Shown: one piece after another, positions 46,605-54,017 of the stretch
Position numbering within the stretch: the first letter of the stretch is position 1
Layout of the letters: each line of letters begins with the position of its first letter
Assembly: GCF_009847015.1 (NCBI RefSeq)
Contig: NZ_WVEM01000019.1
Coordinates: 33,237 to 97,236 of the forward strand
From: Sunxiuqinia indica
GTDB taxonomy: Bacteria; Bacteroidota; Bacteroidia; Bacteroidales; Prolixibacteraceae
Length of the DNA stretch: 64,000 nt
Direction of reading: 5' to 3'
The notes under the pieces: generated by a model
Told to the model about the DNA's origin: nothing
Seen by the model: the letters and a program-made list of their open reading frames with translations, nothing else
Database searches by the model: none
Position numbers and translations under genes: made by a program

Positions 46605-47148
46605 TATTTTGTTGAGTTAGGTAATTGATAATAAATTTTGCGCGTGTCTCCACGCTTGATTCAGGCAATTCTACTAGTTTATAATTTAAGTCGATGTACG
46701 TTTGACAGATGATCTCATGCAAACGGCAAGCCTCTTCATATGTTTCGTTTCTAACCGCATCTGTCCCATAAATTCCATTCCAGGGTGAAGTTATAAATAC
46801 ATGCGGAAAATAGCGATAGTTTAGTACAAGGTCAAGCATGTCAGTTAAATTAGCTCCCCGGGAACGGGCAAAAGCCAGCTGATCCGGCAACCCTCGGTCT
46901 GAAAACGCAAGTTCTCCGTTTTTCACCGACTGGTAAAAATCCAGCCGATGAGCGAAAACCGCTTGTTGAAATCCGCGACTATCTTTCCAAGGCAATTTAT
47001 GGCCGCCTGTTTTGAGTTGCTCGTCAATAATTTCGCGGGCAAACTCATTGGCCACCTTAAAATGATACTCGCCCAGCTTTCGAATGACACTCGATTTTCC
47101 AAAGCCGGGGCCACCGGTTATTACAACAATCGTTTTTTCCAAACTCAA
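46576..47148 (-). CDS. AAA_28-type P-loop ATPase/kinase-like protein
   Basis: About 190 residues from a TTG at 47148. The frame is open to a GTG at 47211, but a consensus -7 box at 47162-47169 would place that codon upstream of transcription. The P-loop is TGGPGFGKSSVIRKLGEY, followed by VANEFAREIIDEQLKTGG, ELAFSDRGLPDQLAFARSRG (Walker-B-like) and FPHVFITSPWNGIYGTDAVRNETYEEA. This resembles the AAA_28 family (NadR-kinase-like), cytoplasmic and of unknown substrate. It is coupled to the downstream SGNH gene by a 29-base overlap, though their compartments differ. Confidence 0.82.
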   Translation of the reverse strand: MSLEKTIVVITGGPGFGKSSVIRKLGEYHFKVANEFAREIIDEQLKTGGHKLPWKDSRGFQQAVFAHRLDFYQSVKNGELAFSDRGLPDQLAFARSRGANLTDMLDLVLNYRYFPHVFITSPWNGIYGTDAVRNETYEEACRLHEIICQTYIDLNYKLVELPESSVETRAKFIINYLTQQNNELIKTKIF

Positions 47149-47161
47149 AGTATTTGATTTC

Positions 47162-47169
47162 CAAAGATA
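47162..47169 (-). promoter_or_regulatory. -7 box (TATCTTTG) of the AAA-SGNH pair
   Basis: Exact TAnnTTTG match on the minus strand, 14 bases upstream of the TTG chosen as start. It argues against the GTG at 47211. Confidence 0.5.
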
Positions 47170-47306
47170 ATGAATCCGGGTATAAACTGAACGGGATCGG
47201 TCGCACAGCACAGATTTCCATATTTAGAATATTTCTAAAATAGACTGGTTAATAATAATTTAACACGATTTGAAGAAAATAATTCGGCAGAATTAGAAAA
47301 ATATTA

Positions 47307-47314
47307 TACTTTCG
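47307..47314 (+). promoter_or_regulatory. Near-consensus -7 box (TACTTTCG) of uxaB
   Basis: One mismatch to TAnnTTTG. It would start transcription near 47320, just ahead of the first of two operator-like palindromes. Confidence 0.4.
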
Positions 47315-47324
47315 CCGTTGAAAT

Positions 47325-47338
47325 CGTGTGCGAACACG
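47325..47338 (+). promoter_or_regulatory. Operator-like palindrome, copy 1
   Basis: CGTGTGCGAACACG has CGTGT/ACACG arms. An identical 14-base copy lies 34 bases downstream. The form resembles LacI-family operators. The position just after the predicted transcription start suits a repressor that blocks uxaBA until a uronate-derived inducer appears; the regulator gene is not in the window. Confidence 0.65.
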
Positions 47339-47358
47339 GTTTTTTAAAATCAACATTC

Positions 47359-47372
47359 CGTGTGCGAACACG
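47359..47372 (+). promoter_or_regulatory. Operator-like palindrome, copy 2
   Basis: Identical to the copy at 47325-47338. The 34-base centre spacing is a little over three helical turns, allowing two dimers on one DNA face. It lies 30 bases before the uxaB start. Confidence 0.65.
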
Positions 47373-47402
47373 AAATCAAAAAAAACTAAAAAATAAAACA
47401 AT

Positions 47403-48923
47403 ATGCAACTGAACAGAACGAACGTTAAAAATGCAGAGAAATACCCAACCAAAATTCTTCAGTTTGGTGAAGGTAACTTCTTAAGAGCCTTTGCTGATTG
47501 GATGGTTCAAAAAATGAACAACGAAATTGGCTTCAACGCCGGTATTGATGTGGTACAGCCACTTCCAAACGGAATGGTTGATTTGCTAAACAAGCAAGAC
47601 GGTCTTTACCATGTGTACCTGAAAGGGATTAAAGACGGAAAGCCTGTTAAAGAATTTGAATTTATTCAAGCAATTAATAAAGGAATCAATCCTTATACTG
47701 AATTTGATGTTTACAAAGCATCGGTATTAAATCCTGAATTACGTTTTGTGATTTCCAATACCACTGAAGCAGGTATTGCTTTCGACGAGAATGATACCCT
47801 GGAGATGGAGCCTCAAAACTCCTTCCCCGGAAAAGTAACCGCTTTATTGTATGAGCGTTTCAAAGCTTTTGAAGGTGCTTCAGATAAAGGACTTATTTTC
47901 TTCACCTGCGAATTGATCGACCGCAACGGCGACATGCTGAAGAAATATGTGTTGAAACATGCCAACAACTGGAATCTTGGCGACGAATTCACCCAGTGGG
48001 TTGAAACGGCCTGTGCGTTCTGCAACACCTTGGTTGACCGTATTGTACCAGGATTTCCAAAAGATGATATTAAAGAAATTCAGGCTGAACTTGGTTACGA
48101 AGATAACCTGGTTGTGGTTGGCGAATACTTCCACCTTTGGGTAATTGAAGCACCGGAGTGGGTGGCTAAAGAATTCCCTGCAGAGCAAGCCGGATTGGAA
48201 GTGAAATTCGTAAAAGATATGACTCGTTTCCGTGAGCAAAAGGTAGCTGTACTGAACGGAGCCCATACCGGAAGTTATGCCGTATCTTTCTTATACGGAA
48301 TTGATACCGTTCGTGAAGCTTACGAAAGCATTGAAGTGGGTAATTTTATGAAAGAGATGGTTTATGAAGAAGTTCTTCCGGTACTGGATGGCACGGAAAA
48401 AGAACTGAAATCATTTGCCGGTAAAATCCTTGAACGATTCTCGAATCCATACATTCGTCACCTGTGGCAAAGTATTGCTTTAAATGCTATGTCGAAATGG
48501 GAAACACGTAACTTACCTTCACTTATAGGTTTTGTTGAAAAACACGATATGTTGCCACAAAAGCTCGTGTTCTCGTTGGCTGCAATGATCTCCTATTTTA
48601 AAGGTGAAACAGAGGCAGGACAATACCAGGTACAAGACGACCAGTGGATTCTTGATTTTTATAAAGAAGCCTGGGCTGCATGTGACGGACGTCCGATTTC
48701 GGTTTACGAATTGGTAGAAAAAGTATTGAGCCTGGATAAAGTCTGGAAACAAAACCTGAACGATATTCCAAACCTGACCATTACCGTTAGCCACTACTTA
48801 TTCCTGATCAACCAGGTAGGAATGAAAAAAGCTGTAAAAGCTGTATTGAGCGCTAAAAACCCATTGATGGGTATGACCATAGAAGGTAAAGCAAAAGACG
48901 AACAAACCGTTGTCAATAATTAA
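47403..48923 (+). CDS. uxaB: Tagaturonate reductase
   Basis: 506 residues of the mannitol/fructuronate dehydrogenase family. Landmarks: PTKILQFGEGNFLRAFADWMV (dinucleotide site), LRFVISNTTEAGIAF, FFTCELIDRNGDMLKKYVL, and the catalytic-domain block REQKVAVLNGAHTGSYAVSFLYG with the Lys-Asn-His set. It reduces tagaturonate to altronate with NADH in galacturonate breakdown. uxaA follows after 19 bases. The preceding isomerase UxaC and the later KDG enzymes are not in the window. Pectate lyases downstream provide a galacturonate source. Confidence 0.93.
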   Translation: MQLNRTNVKNAEKYPTKILQFGEGNFLRAFADWMVQKMNNEIGFNAGIDVVQPLPNGMVDLLNKQDGLYHVYLKGIKDGKPVKEFEFIQAINKGINPYTEFDVYKASVLNPELRFVISNTTEAGIAFDENDTLEMEPQNSFPGKVTALLYERFKAFEGASDKGLIFFTCELIDRNGDMLKKYVLKHANNWNLGDEFTQWVETACAFCNTLVDRIVPGFPKDDIKEIQAELGYEDNLVVVGEYFHLWVIEAPEWVAKEFPAEQAGLEVKFVKDMTRFREQKVAVLNGAHTGSYAVSFLYGIDTVREAYESIEVGNFMKEMVYEEVLPVLDGTEKELKSFAGKILERFSNPYIRHLWQSIALNAMSKWETRNLPSLIGFVEKHDMLPQKLVFSLAAMISYFKGETEAGQYQVQDDQWILDFYKEAWAACDGRPISVYELVEKVLSLDKVWKQNLNDIPNLTITVSHYLFLINQVGMKKAVKAVLSAKNPLMGMTIEGKAKDEQTVVNN

Positions 48924-48942
48924 TTAGTTAGACCAGAAAATA

Positions 48943-50433
48943 ATGGCCGCAGATTTCATTAAAATTAACGCACTTGATAATGTAGTAATTGCATTGAAAG
49001 ACTTTTCACAGGGAGAAGTCATCGAAGTCGATAACCAACAAATTATCGTTTTGGCTGATATCCCAAGTGGACACAAAATCGCTGTAAATGCGATTCCTGA
49101 AGGTGAAAATATTATCAAGTATGGTGTTCCAATCGGACATGCAACAAAAGAGATAAAGGTAGGCGAACAAGTCCATGTGCAGAACACCAAAACAAATTTA
49201 TCGGGTACCATTGCGTACGAATTCAATCAAAAGCTAAACGAGCTGACGATTAAAAATCAAGACCGCACGTTTAAAGGATTCAAGCGTGGTAACGGAGACG
49301 TTGGTATTCGTAATGAATTGTGGATTGTGCCAACTGTTGGATGCGTAAACGGACAGGCTGACCAGATTATCAGCCAGTTTAAAGCCAAGTATCCGGCAAC
49401 CGACATTGACAATGTACAGGTTTTCAGACACAGTTATGGATGTTCTCAACTTGGTGACGACCATACGAACACCCAAAAAGCATTAGCTGACCTGATCAAT
49501 CACCCCAACGCCGGGGGTGTATTGGTCATGGGCTTGGGTTGCGAGAACAACCAGATTGATCATCTGAAAAAATTTATTGGAGAATACGACGCAGACCGGG
49601 TGAAATTTATTGTTTCCCAGGATGTGGCAGATGAAGTTGAAGAAGGCTTCAAGTTATTCGAAGAGATTTACGAGGTTATGCGCCATGACCAGAGAGAGGA
49701 CTGTCCGATTTCTGCATTAAAAATTGGATTGAAATGTGGTGGTTCCGATGGTTTATCAGGAATCACTGCAAATCCTCTGGTTGGTGCTTTCTCTGACTTT
49801 CTGATTGCTCAGGGAGGAACAACCATTCTGACCGAAGTACCTGAAATGTTTGGTGCTGAGCACCTGTTGATGGAGCGTGCCGAAAGCAAAGAAGTTTTCG
49901 ACAAAACGGTTAGCCTGATCAACAATTTCAAAGAGTACTACATGAAACACGACCTTCCGGTGTACGAAAATCCATCGCCGGGAAACAAAGAAGGTGGTAT
50001 TACAACGCTTGAAGACAAATCGCTGGGATGTACCCAAAAAGGTGGAACCGCAACGGTTGTTGATGTATTGTCGTACGCCGAGCGAATCAAGAAAAATGGT
50101 TTAAACCTGCTTTCGGCTCCGGGGAACGACCTTGTTGCAGCTTCGGCTTTAGGTTTTAGCGGATGCCAGATGGTGCTGTTTACAACCGGCCGTGGAACAC
50201 CGTTCGGTAGTTTTGTACCTACCATGAAAATTTCAACCAATACGGCTCTTTTCGAAAAGAAAAGAAACTGGATCGATTTCAATGCCGGTAAGCTGGTTGA
50301 AGACACGCCAATGGATGAGCTGGTTCAAAATCTTTTAGATGAAATTATAACGGTTTCGGAAGGTAAAAAACTGAAACACGAACTTAGTGGATTCAAGGAA
50401 ATTGCGATCTTCAAAACCGGAATAACCTTATAA
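48943..50433 (+). CDS. uxaA: Altronate dehydratase
   Basis: 496 residues. The N-terminal SAF domain (about 1-95; DNVVIALKDFSQGEVIEVDN, IPSGHKIAVNAIPEGENIIKYG) is joined to the D-galactarate/altronate dehydratase domain with KRGNGDVGIRNELWIVPTVGCVNG, FRHSYGCSQLGDDH, GLGCENNQID, LKCGGSDGLSGITANPLVG and CTQKGGTATVVDVLSYAE. It is an Fe-S/metal-dependent enzyme converting altronate to 2-keto-3-deoxygluconate. It is in an operon with uxaB and ends before a strong terminator. Confidence 0.95.
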   Translation: MAADFIKINALDNVVIALKDFSQGEVIEVDNQQIIVLADIPSGHKIAVNAIPEGENIIKYGVPIGHATKEIKVGEQVHVQNTKTNLSGTIAYEFNQKLNELTIKNQDRTFKGFKRGNGDVGIRNELWIVPTVGCVNGQADQIISQFKAKYPATDIDNVQVFRHSYGCSQLGDDHTNTQKALADLINHPNAGGVLVMGLGCENNQIDHLKKFIGEYDADRVKFIVSQDVADEVEEGFKLFEEIYEVMRHDQREDCPISALKIGLKCGGSDGLSGITANPLVGAFSDFLIAQGGTTILTEVPEMFGAEHLLMERAESKEVFDKTVSLINNFKEYYMKHDLPVYENPSPGNKEGGITTLEDKSLGCTQKGGTATVVDVLSYAERIKKNGLNLLSAPGNDLVAASALGFSGCQMVLFTTGRGTPFGSFVPTMKISTNTALFEKKRNWIDFNAGKLVEDTPMDELVQNLLDEIITVSEGKKLKHELSGFKEIAIFKTGITL

Positions 50434-50483
50434 TTAAGAGATCCTCTCGGGAAGAGGTAGTTAGTAGTAATTGAGTAGTAGTA

Positions 50484-50516
50484 AAAAAGTCCTCCGGCAT
50501 TGCGGGAGGACTTTTT
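50484..50516 (+). terminator. Rho-independent terminator of uxaBA
   Basis: Perfect 12-base arms AAAAAGTCCTCC/GGAGGACTTTTT surround a nine-base loop. The A and T ends allow it to act in both directions, so it may also serve the minus-strand DUF6261 gene. Confidence 0.93.
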
Positions 50517-50566
50517 GTTTTAAGGAAAAATCAGCTTTTTCACTTAAAACCAGAATAGTCACGAGA

Positions 50567-51307
50567 CTAGCTCGGTGCTACTACTTCCCCGTTATCATTG
50601 TCATTTGTATTATTGGTACTTTGCTTAGCCCATGTGGTGGCTTCGCTGACGTATTGCTTCACTTCGTTGGCTGCAGCGCCGATTCCCTCAGGTTCATTCA
50701 TCGCATGCAGCGAATTTACCACGTTAACCAGCAATTCCATCGCGTTCTGCAGCTGCTTGAAAGCCTCCATGTCAGTCAGGGTATCATCAGCCGACCGCGC
50801 GGCGCTGCGTTTGCGAATTGCACTAACAAAGATCTGGTTATCACGTTCCAACTCGTCCTTCCACTCCAGCGCGTTAATGGTCGCCAGGTGTTCCTGGTTT
50901 TCGGGTTTACTCAAGTCTTTCACCAAACTGTCGATCGCTGCTGTTTCTTCGCTATAATTTGAGTAGTACAAATTCAGCCCATTTTTCTCAAATTCCCCCC
51001 ACAACGCTTCGCAAGCCAGCCGGTAAGGTTCATTTTGGCGCAACAGGCCCGCCTCTACATGGTCGCGCAACGAACGGAAACTGCTGTCGCGCAAGCCATC
51101 GGCCGCCGACACGTCCTGAGTCAATGTATGCTTGGTAGTGCTACCAATGGCCTGTATAGCCGGCACCAGCTTGAGCTCCAGGTTGTCGAGCACCGAAGTG
51201 ATCATCGGGTGATCAGGAAATTTTTCACTTAATAAATTACGAATTCGTTTAGCCAAAACAATGAGGTTGGCTAATGAAAAATAGGAATACAAAATTTTAA
51301 TTAACAT
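50567..51307 (-). CDS. DUF6261-like protein
   Basis: 246 residues from the ATG at 51307; the frame opens upstream only through a TTG. Almost entirely helical: YSYFSLANLIVLAKRIRNLL, then ELKLVPAIQAIGSTTKHTLT, RDSSFRSLRDHVEAGLLRQN, and a coiled-coil middle (EQHLATINALEWKDELERDN). It ends in a low-complexity Asn/Thr/Asp tail (STNNTNDNDNG). This pattern fits DUF6261 proteins of Bacteroidota, which are often present in many copies per genome; function unknown. No signal peptide. The neighbouring repeat-rich stretch suggests a variable locus. Confidence 0.65.
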   Translation of the reverse strand: MLIKILYSYFSLANLIVLAKRIRNLLSEKFPDHPMITSVLDNLELKLVPAIQAIGSTTKHTLTQDVSAADGLRDSSFRSLRDHVEAGLLRQNEPYRLACEALWGEFEKNGLNLYYSNYSEETAAIDSLVKDLSKPENQEHLATINALEWKDELERDNQIFVSAIRKRSAARSADDTLTDMEAFKQLQNAMELLVNVVNSLHAMNEPEGIGAAANEVKQYVSEATTWAKQSTNNTNDNDNGEVVAPS

Positions 51308-51956
51308 GTCTTTGATTTTTTGGCATTTCAAATTGAAACATAATTTACAACCCTTTTCTCAATTTAACAATAGCCTACCGATATTAAATATAAAATAATT
51401 GAATTTATTTTTTATTGTCTTCTTATTTTTCGGCAAAAACAGTCGTTCGGCTTTCTTTTTTGTTGTTTTAAGCCGGTGAGAACAAAAAATATTTTCCAGT
51501 TGCTTCTCCACACAGAAAACAACGTTCTGAAAAATATTTTTTGTTGTCCAACGCAGAAAACAACAAAAAAGAAAATTAATTTCCTTATATCCAACGCATT
51601 TCAATAATAAAAAAATATTTTTTTGTATTTTCCTGTGTGGAGAAGCTCCCGGATTTTCCGGCATGAGCTCCACAGCCGGTGACAAATTCCTCAGACAATC
51701 GCAAACCACCGCCTGGCCGACCAGACAGACTCTCCCATACCACTTCTTCACTCCCACTCCACATTAAAACGCACCAGTGTTTGTTTTGATATTGCACAAA
51801 CTTTTCAACATATGATAATCTGAAAAACTATTTTTTTGTATTTTGCGAAGCGTTAATAAACAGAAAACTAAAACTGATAAAATAAAAAGAATAGCGGCGG
51901 GTTTGTATTGGGAGATATATGCAGAGGTTACCATTAATTTAAAATACTATAAACTG
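51308..51956. repeat. Non-coding AT-rich stretch with nested inverted repeats
   Basis: A perfect 18-base inverted pair (51452-51469 with 51557-51574; TTTCTTTTTTGTTGTTTT and complement) encloses a 19-base pair with one mismatch (51481-51499 with 51527-51545). A 14-base element in the inner loop, GCTTCTCCACACAG (51502-51515), has an inverted partner at 51633-51646. The transcript could form a long two-tier stem, or a competing structure with the distal copy. Minus-strand open frames here have biased, repeat-like composition and I do not consider them genes. Confidence 0.7.
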
Positions 51957-52140
51957 ACGCCCCCCGCTCCCGCGCGATTGTATCGCGTGGTTTAATGCAG
52001 CCAATTTTTAGATTTAAAATTTCGTCAAGAGAAAATCTCAGTTCATGAGCCGTAATGATAAATTCCATAATACTGCGGTGTTTATTTTTAATGTACACGA
52101 TGCAATCCTTCGGCAGCGAGGAGGATCGTTAGGCAAGTAT
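51957..52140 (+). repeat. RAYT-derived repeat, copy 1
   Basis: The first 112 bases match the repeat at 52868-52979 at 107 positions by my count. It begins with a GC-rich head containing the hairpin CGCGAT-TGT-ATCGCG (51973-51987), then an AT-rich segment and a damaged version of the transposase start (reading RKSQFMSRNDKFHN without an ATG). Its tail (CACGATGCAATCC..TTCGGCAGCG) is shared with the third copy rather than the second. It precedes the lipoprotein gene at 52399. Confidence 0.8.
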
Positions 52141-52256
52141 TGAACGATAATAATATAATTAAACGCTGTCACTGTTGTCCGGAAAAAATAAAAACTTGGG
52201 CGATGCGAGAAAAACAATAAAAACAGAACAGTTGATATTCCTCAAGATGGAGTTAT

Positions 52257-52345
52257 GGGCTAAAGCCCCGACGCTCTGGTGCGATCACTAACCCCGGGAT
52301 TAATCCCGGGGTTAGTGAATGCCAGATATGACACGGGCTTTAGCC
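52257..52345. repeat. REP-like element with a perfect 32-base palindrome
   Basis: The centre (52286-52317) is a perfect palindrome with 16-base arms (CACTAACCCCGGGATT and its complement). It is flanked by outer inverted repeats GGCTAAAGCCC (52258-52268) and GGGCTTTAGCC (52335-52345). The layout is that of REP/BIME-like palindromes moved by REP-associated tyrosine transposases, whose remnants lie on both sides. It sits 54 bases upstream of the lipoprotein gene and could also influence its transcript. Confidence 0.75.
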
Positions 52346-52398
52346 TACCATTTGAAATTTTAACCAGACACTAATGAAACTCTATAAAAAAAGATAGT

Positions 52399-52866
52399 AT
52401 GAAAATTAAAGGTTTTGCAATGATGGTCGTTTGTTCACTAATTCTTTTGGGCTGTAAAAAAGATAATTTTATTGAAGGTAATGAGCTTATGATAGCTTTA
52501 TCTGAAGGTATAGGAGTAGACATGCATAACACATGGACACGTTCGGCAGATTTACCATACTTCGATATTTCTAGTTATTCGAATATCAAATCGGTTGTGA
52601 TGGCTGTAAGTGATATAAAGACAAATGACGAAACTGGAAATGATCTGATTGGAGAAGCAAGCTTCGAACTATATGACATTACAAACGACAAACCAATTGA
52701 GAACAGTATTGTCATATCTGATGATATTGAAAACAACAGCTATAAGTCCTCAGCCAATATTATTAATGATATCCCGAGACAGAAAATTAAACTTGGAATT
52801 AGGATATCAAGTGATGGAGATTTTTCAGCATCTTGTAGTCATATTTATTTGATACTCTCAAGATAA
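52399..52866 (+). CDS. Small lipoprotein of unknown function
   Basis: 155 residues. The signal sequence MKIKGFAMMVVCSLILLGC ends in a lipobox with Cys19, so it is lipid-anchored, probably in the outer membrane. The mature part (KKDNFIEGNELMIALSEGIG..., SNIKSVVMAVSDIKTND, LGIRISSDGDFSASCSHIYLIL) is a single acidic beta-rich domain that I do not recognise. Its stop is 4 bases before the second RAYT-derived repeat and a REP-like palindrome lies upstream, so the gene is bracketed by repeats. AT-rich relative to the flanking core genes by eye. Confidence 0.72.
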   Translation: MKIKGFAMMVVCSLILLGCKKDNFIEGNELMIALSEGIGVDMHNTWTRSADLPYFDISSYSNIKSVVMAVSDIKTNDETGNDLIGEASFELYDITNDKPIENSIVISDDIENNSYKSSANIINDIPRQKIKLGIRISSDGDFSASCSHIYLILSR

Positions 52867-52867
52867 A

Positions 52868-53105
52868 ACGCCCCCCGCTCCCGCGCGATTGTATCGCGTG
52901 GTTTAATGCAGCTAATTTTTAGATTTAAAATTTCGTTATGAGAAAATCTCAGTTCATGCGCCGTAATGATGAATTCCATTATTCTGGCGATGTTTATTTT
53001 ATACGTCTTGCTGTTGTAGAATGGTTAGATGTATGTACCAGGATAGAATACAAAAAATATTGATTGACAGTTTACATTTTTGTAAAAAACAAAAAGGATC
53101 AAAAA
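52868..53105 (+). pseudogene. Truncated, frameshifted REP-associated tyrosine transposase with REP head (copy 2)
   Basis: After the GC-rich head (hairpin at 52884-52898), an ATG at 52938 opens 41 codons: MRKSQFMRRNDEFHYSGDVY continuing as FIRLAVVEWLDVCTRIEYKK, then a stop at 53061. The -1 frame continues with ILIDSLHFCKKQKGS (from 53057). Joined, this is the opening of IS200-like RAYT transposases, which typically read YFVT.TVV.WIDVFTR.EY..I..DSL.YC...KG. The shift falls in a run of six A. The catalytic HxH and Tyr regions are absent. The HAD gene begins directly after the break. Confidence 0.8.
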
Positions 53106-53106
53106 C

Positions 53107-53757
53107 ATGAAAATAAAAGGAATAATTTTCGATTTTAATGGGACTCTTTTTTTTGATACCAGTTTGCACAACCAAGCATGGGATATCTTTCTGGAAAAAT
53201 ATCGTCTAACTCTCAGTGATGATGAAAAGAATGACAAGATTCATGGTAAGAATAATGCAGAGATTTGTACAAATATTTTTTCAAAGAAGTTAAGTGAAAA
53301 GGAAATTGCAGATTTAAGTCTAGAAAAGGAAAACATATATCAATCACTTTGTTTGAAACAAAAAATGGAGTTGGCACCTGGCGCCAAAGACTTTTTAGAA
53401 TATCTTCTTTCAAAAAAAATTCCCTTTACAATAGCCACTGCTTCTGATTTATATAATGTAGAATTTTACTTCAAACATTTGAATCTAGACAAATACTTTG
53501 ATTTATCCAGAATTGTCTATAATAATGGGACTATAAAAAGCAAACCAGATCCTGAGATTTTTTTAAAAGCCATGGATATATTAAAAGTTGCAGCTAATCA
53601 AACATTGATTTTTGAAGATTCTGCATCTGGAATAAAGGCCGCAGAGAATTCACACGCAGCAAAAGTTATTATTGTTAAGTCAATGAATGCAGACTATGGT
53701 AAATGGAATCATGAAGTTATAAGTTCATTCTCTGAAGTTGACAGATCAATGTTTTGA
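53107..53757 (+). CDS. HAD-superfamily hydrolase (beta-phosphoglucomutase-like)
   Basis: 216 residues. Motif I is IIFDFNGTLFFDT: nucleophile Asp9 is present but the usual second Asp is Asn11. A helical cap (about 16-85) follows, motif II is PFTIATASD, motif III lies in SKPDPEIFLKAMDIL, and motif IV is LIFEDSASGIKAAENS. The family includes sugar-phosphate phosphatases and mutases. The second Asp acts as general acid/base, so the Asn may alter activity; related proteins with DFNGT are known to me. It starts 2 bases after the truncated RAYT remnant and is AT-rich, consistent with acquisition. Confidence 0.9.
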   Translation: MKIKGIIFDFNGTLFFDTSLHNQAWDIFLEKYRLTLSDDEKNDKIHGKNNAEICTNIFSKKLSEKEIADLSLEKENIYQSLCLKQKMELAPGAKDFLEYLLSKKIPFTIATASDLYNVEFYFKHLNLDKYFDLSRIVYNNGTIKSKPDPEIFLKAMDILKVAANQTLIFEDSASGIKAAENSHAAKVIIVKSMNADYGKWNHEVISSFSEVDRSMF

Positions 53758-53785
53758 ATAGAAGTAGATAGAATACAATGTGTAA

Positions 53786-53910
53786 ATCTAGTCATGAGAA
53801 AAATCTTAATTCATGAGCAGCAGTGATGAATTCCACAGTCCTGACGGTATTTATTTCTTATGCCACACGATGTAAACGTTCGGCAGCGGGGGGAATGCCG
53901 AAATCTCAAC
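53786..53910 (+). repeat. RAYT-derived repeat, copy 3 (diverged)
   Basis: It lacks the GC-rich head, but CATGAGAAAAATCTTAATTC and the following GATGAATTCCA match the transposase-start part of copies 1 and 2. The tail CACACGATG..AACGTTCGGCAGCG matches the tail of copy 1. Stops interrupt all frames. It separates the HAD gene from the next lipoprotein gene. Confidence 0.7.
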
Positions 53911-54017
53911 GACTTAATTTTACTTTTTAGACAGACTGCCATTATGGGCAACAATTTGACGCAACCATATTGAAGAAAGTGTCATCTATGAAAAGTGAAA
54001 TTTTAAAATTAACAGAT

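Noticed and set aside
51359..51797. Minus-strand open frames in the repeat-rich gap
   Set aside because: They run through the nested inverted repeats, have skewed composition and overlap each other in two frames. Better read as non-coding repeat sequence.
52257..52345. Integron attC site
   Set aside because: There is no R/L box asymmetry or integrase gene. The perfect symmetric palindrome with outer arms fits a REP-like element better.
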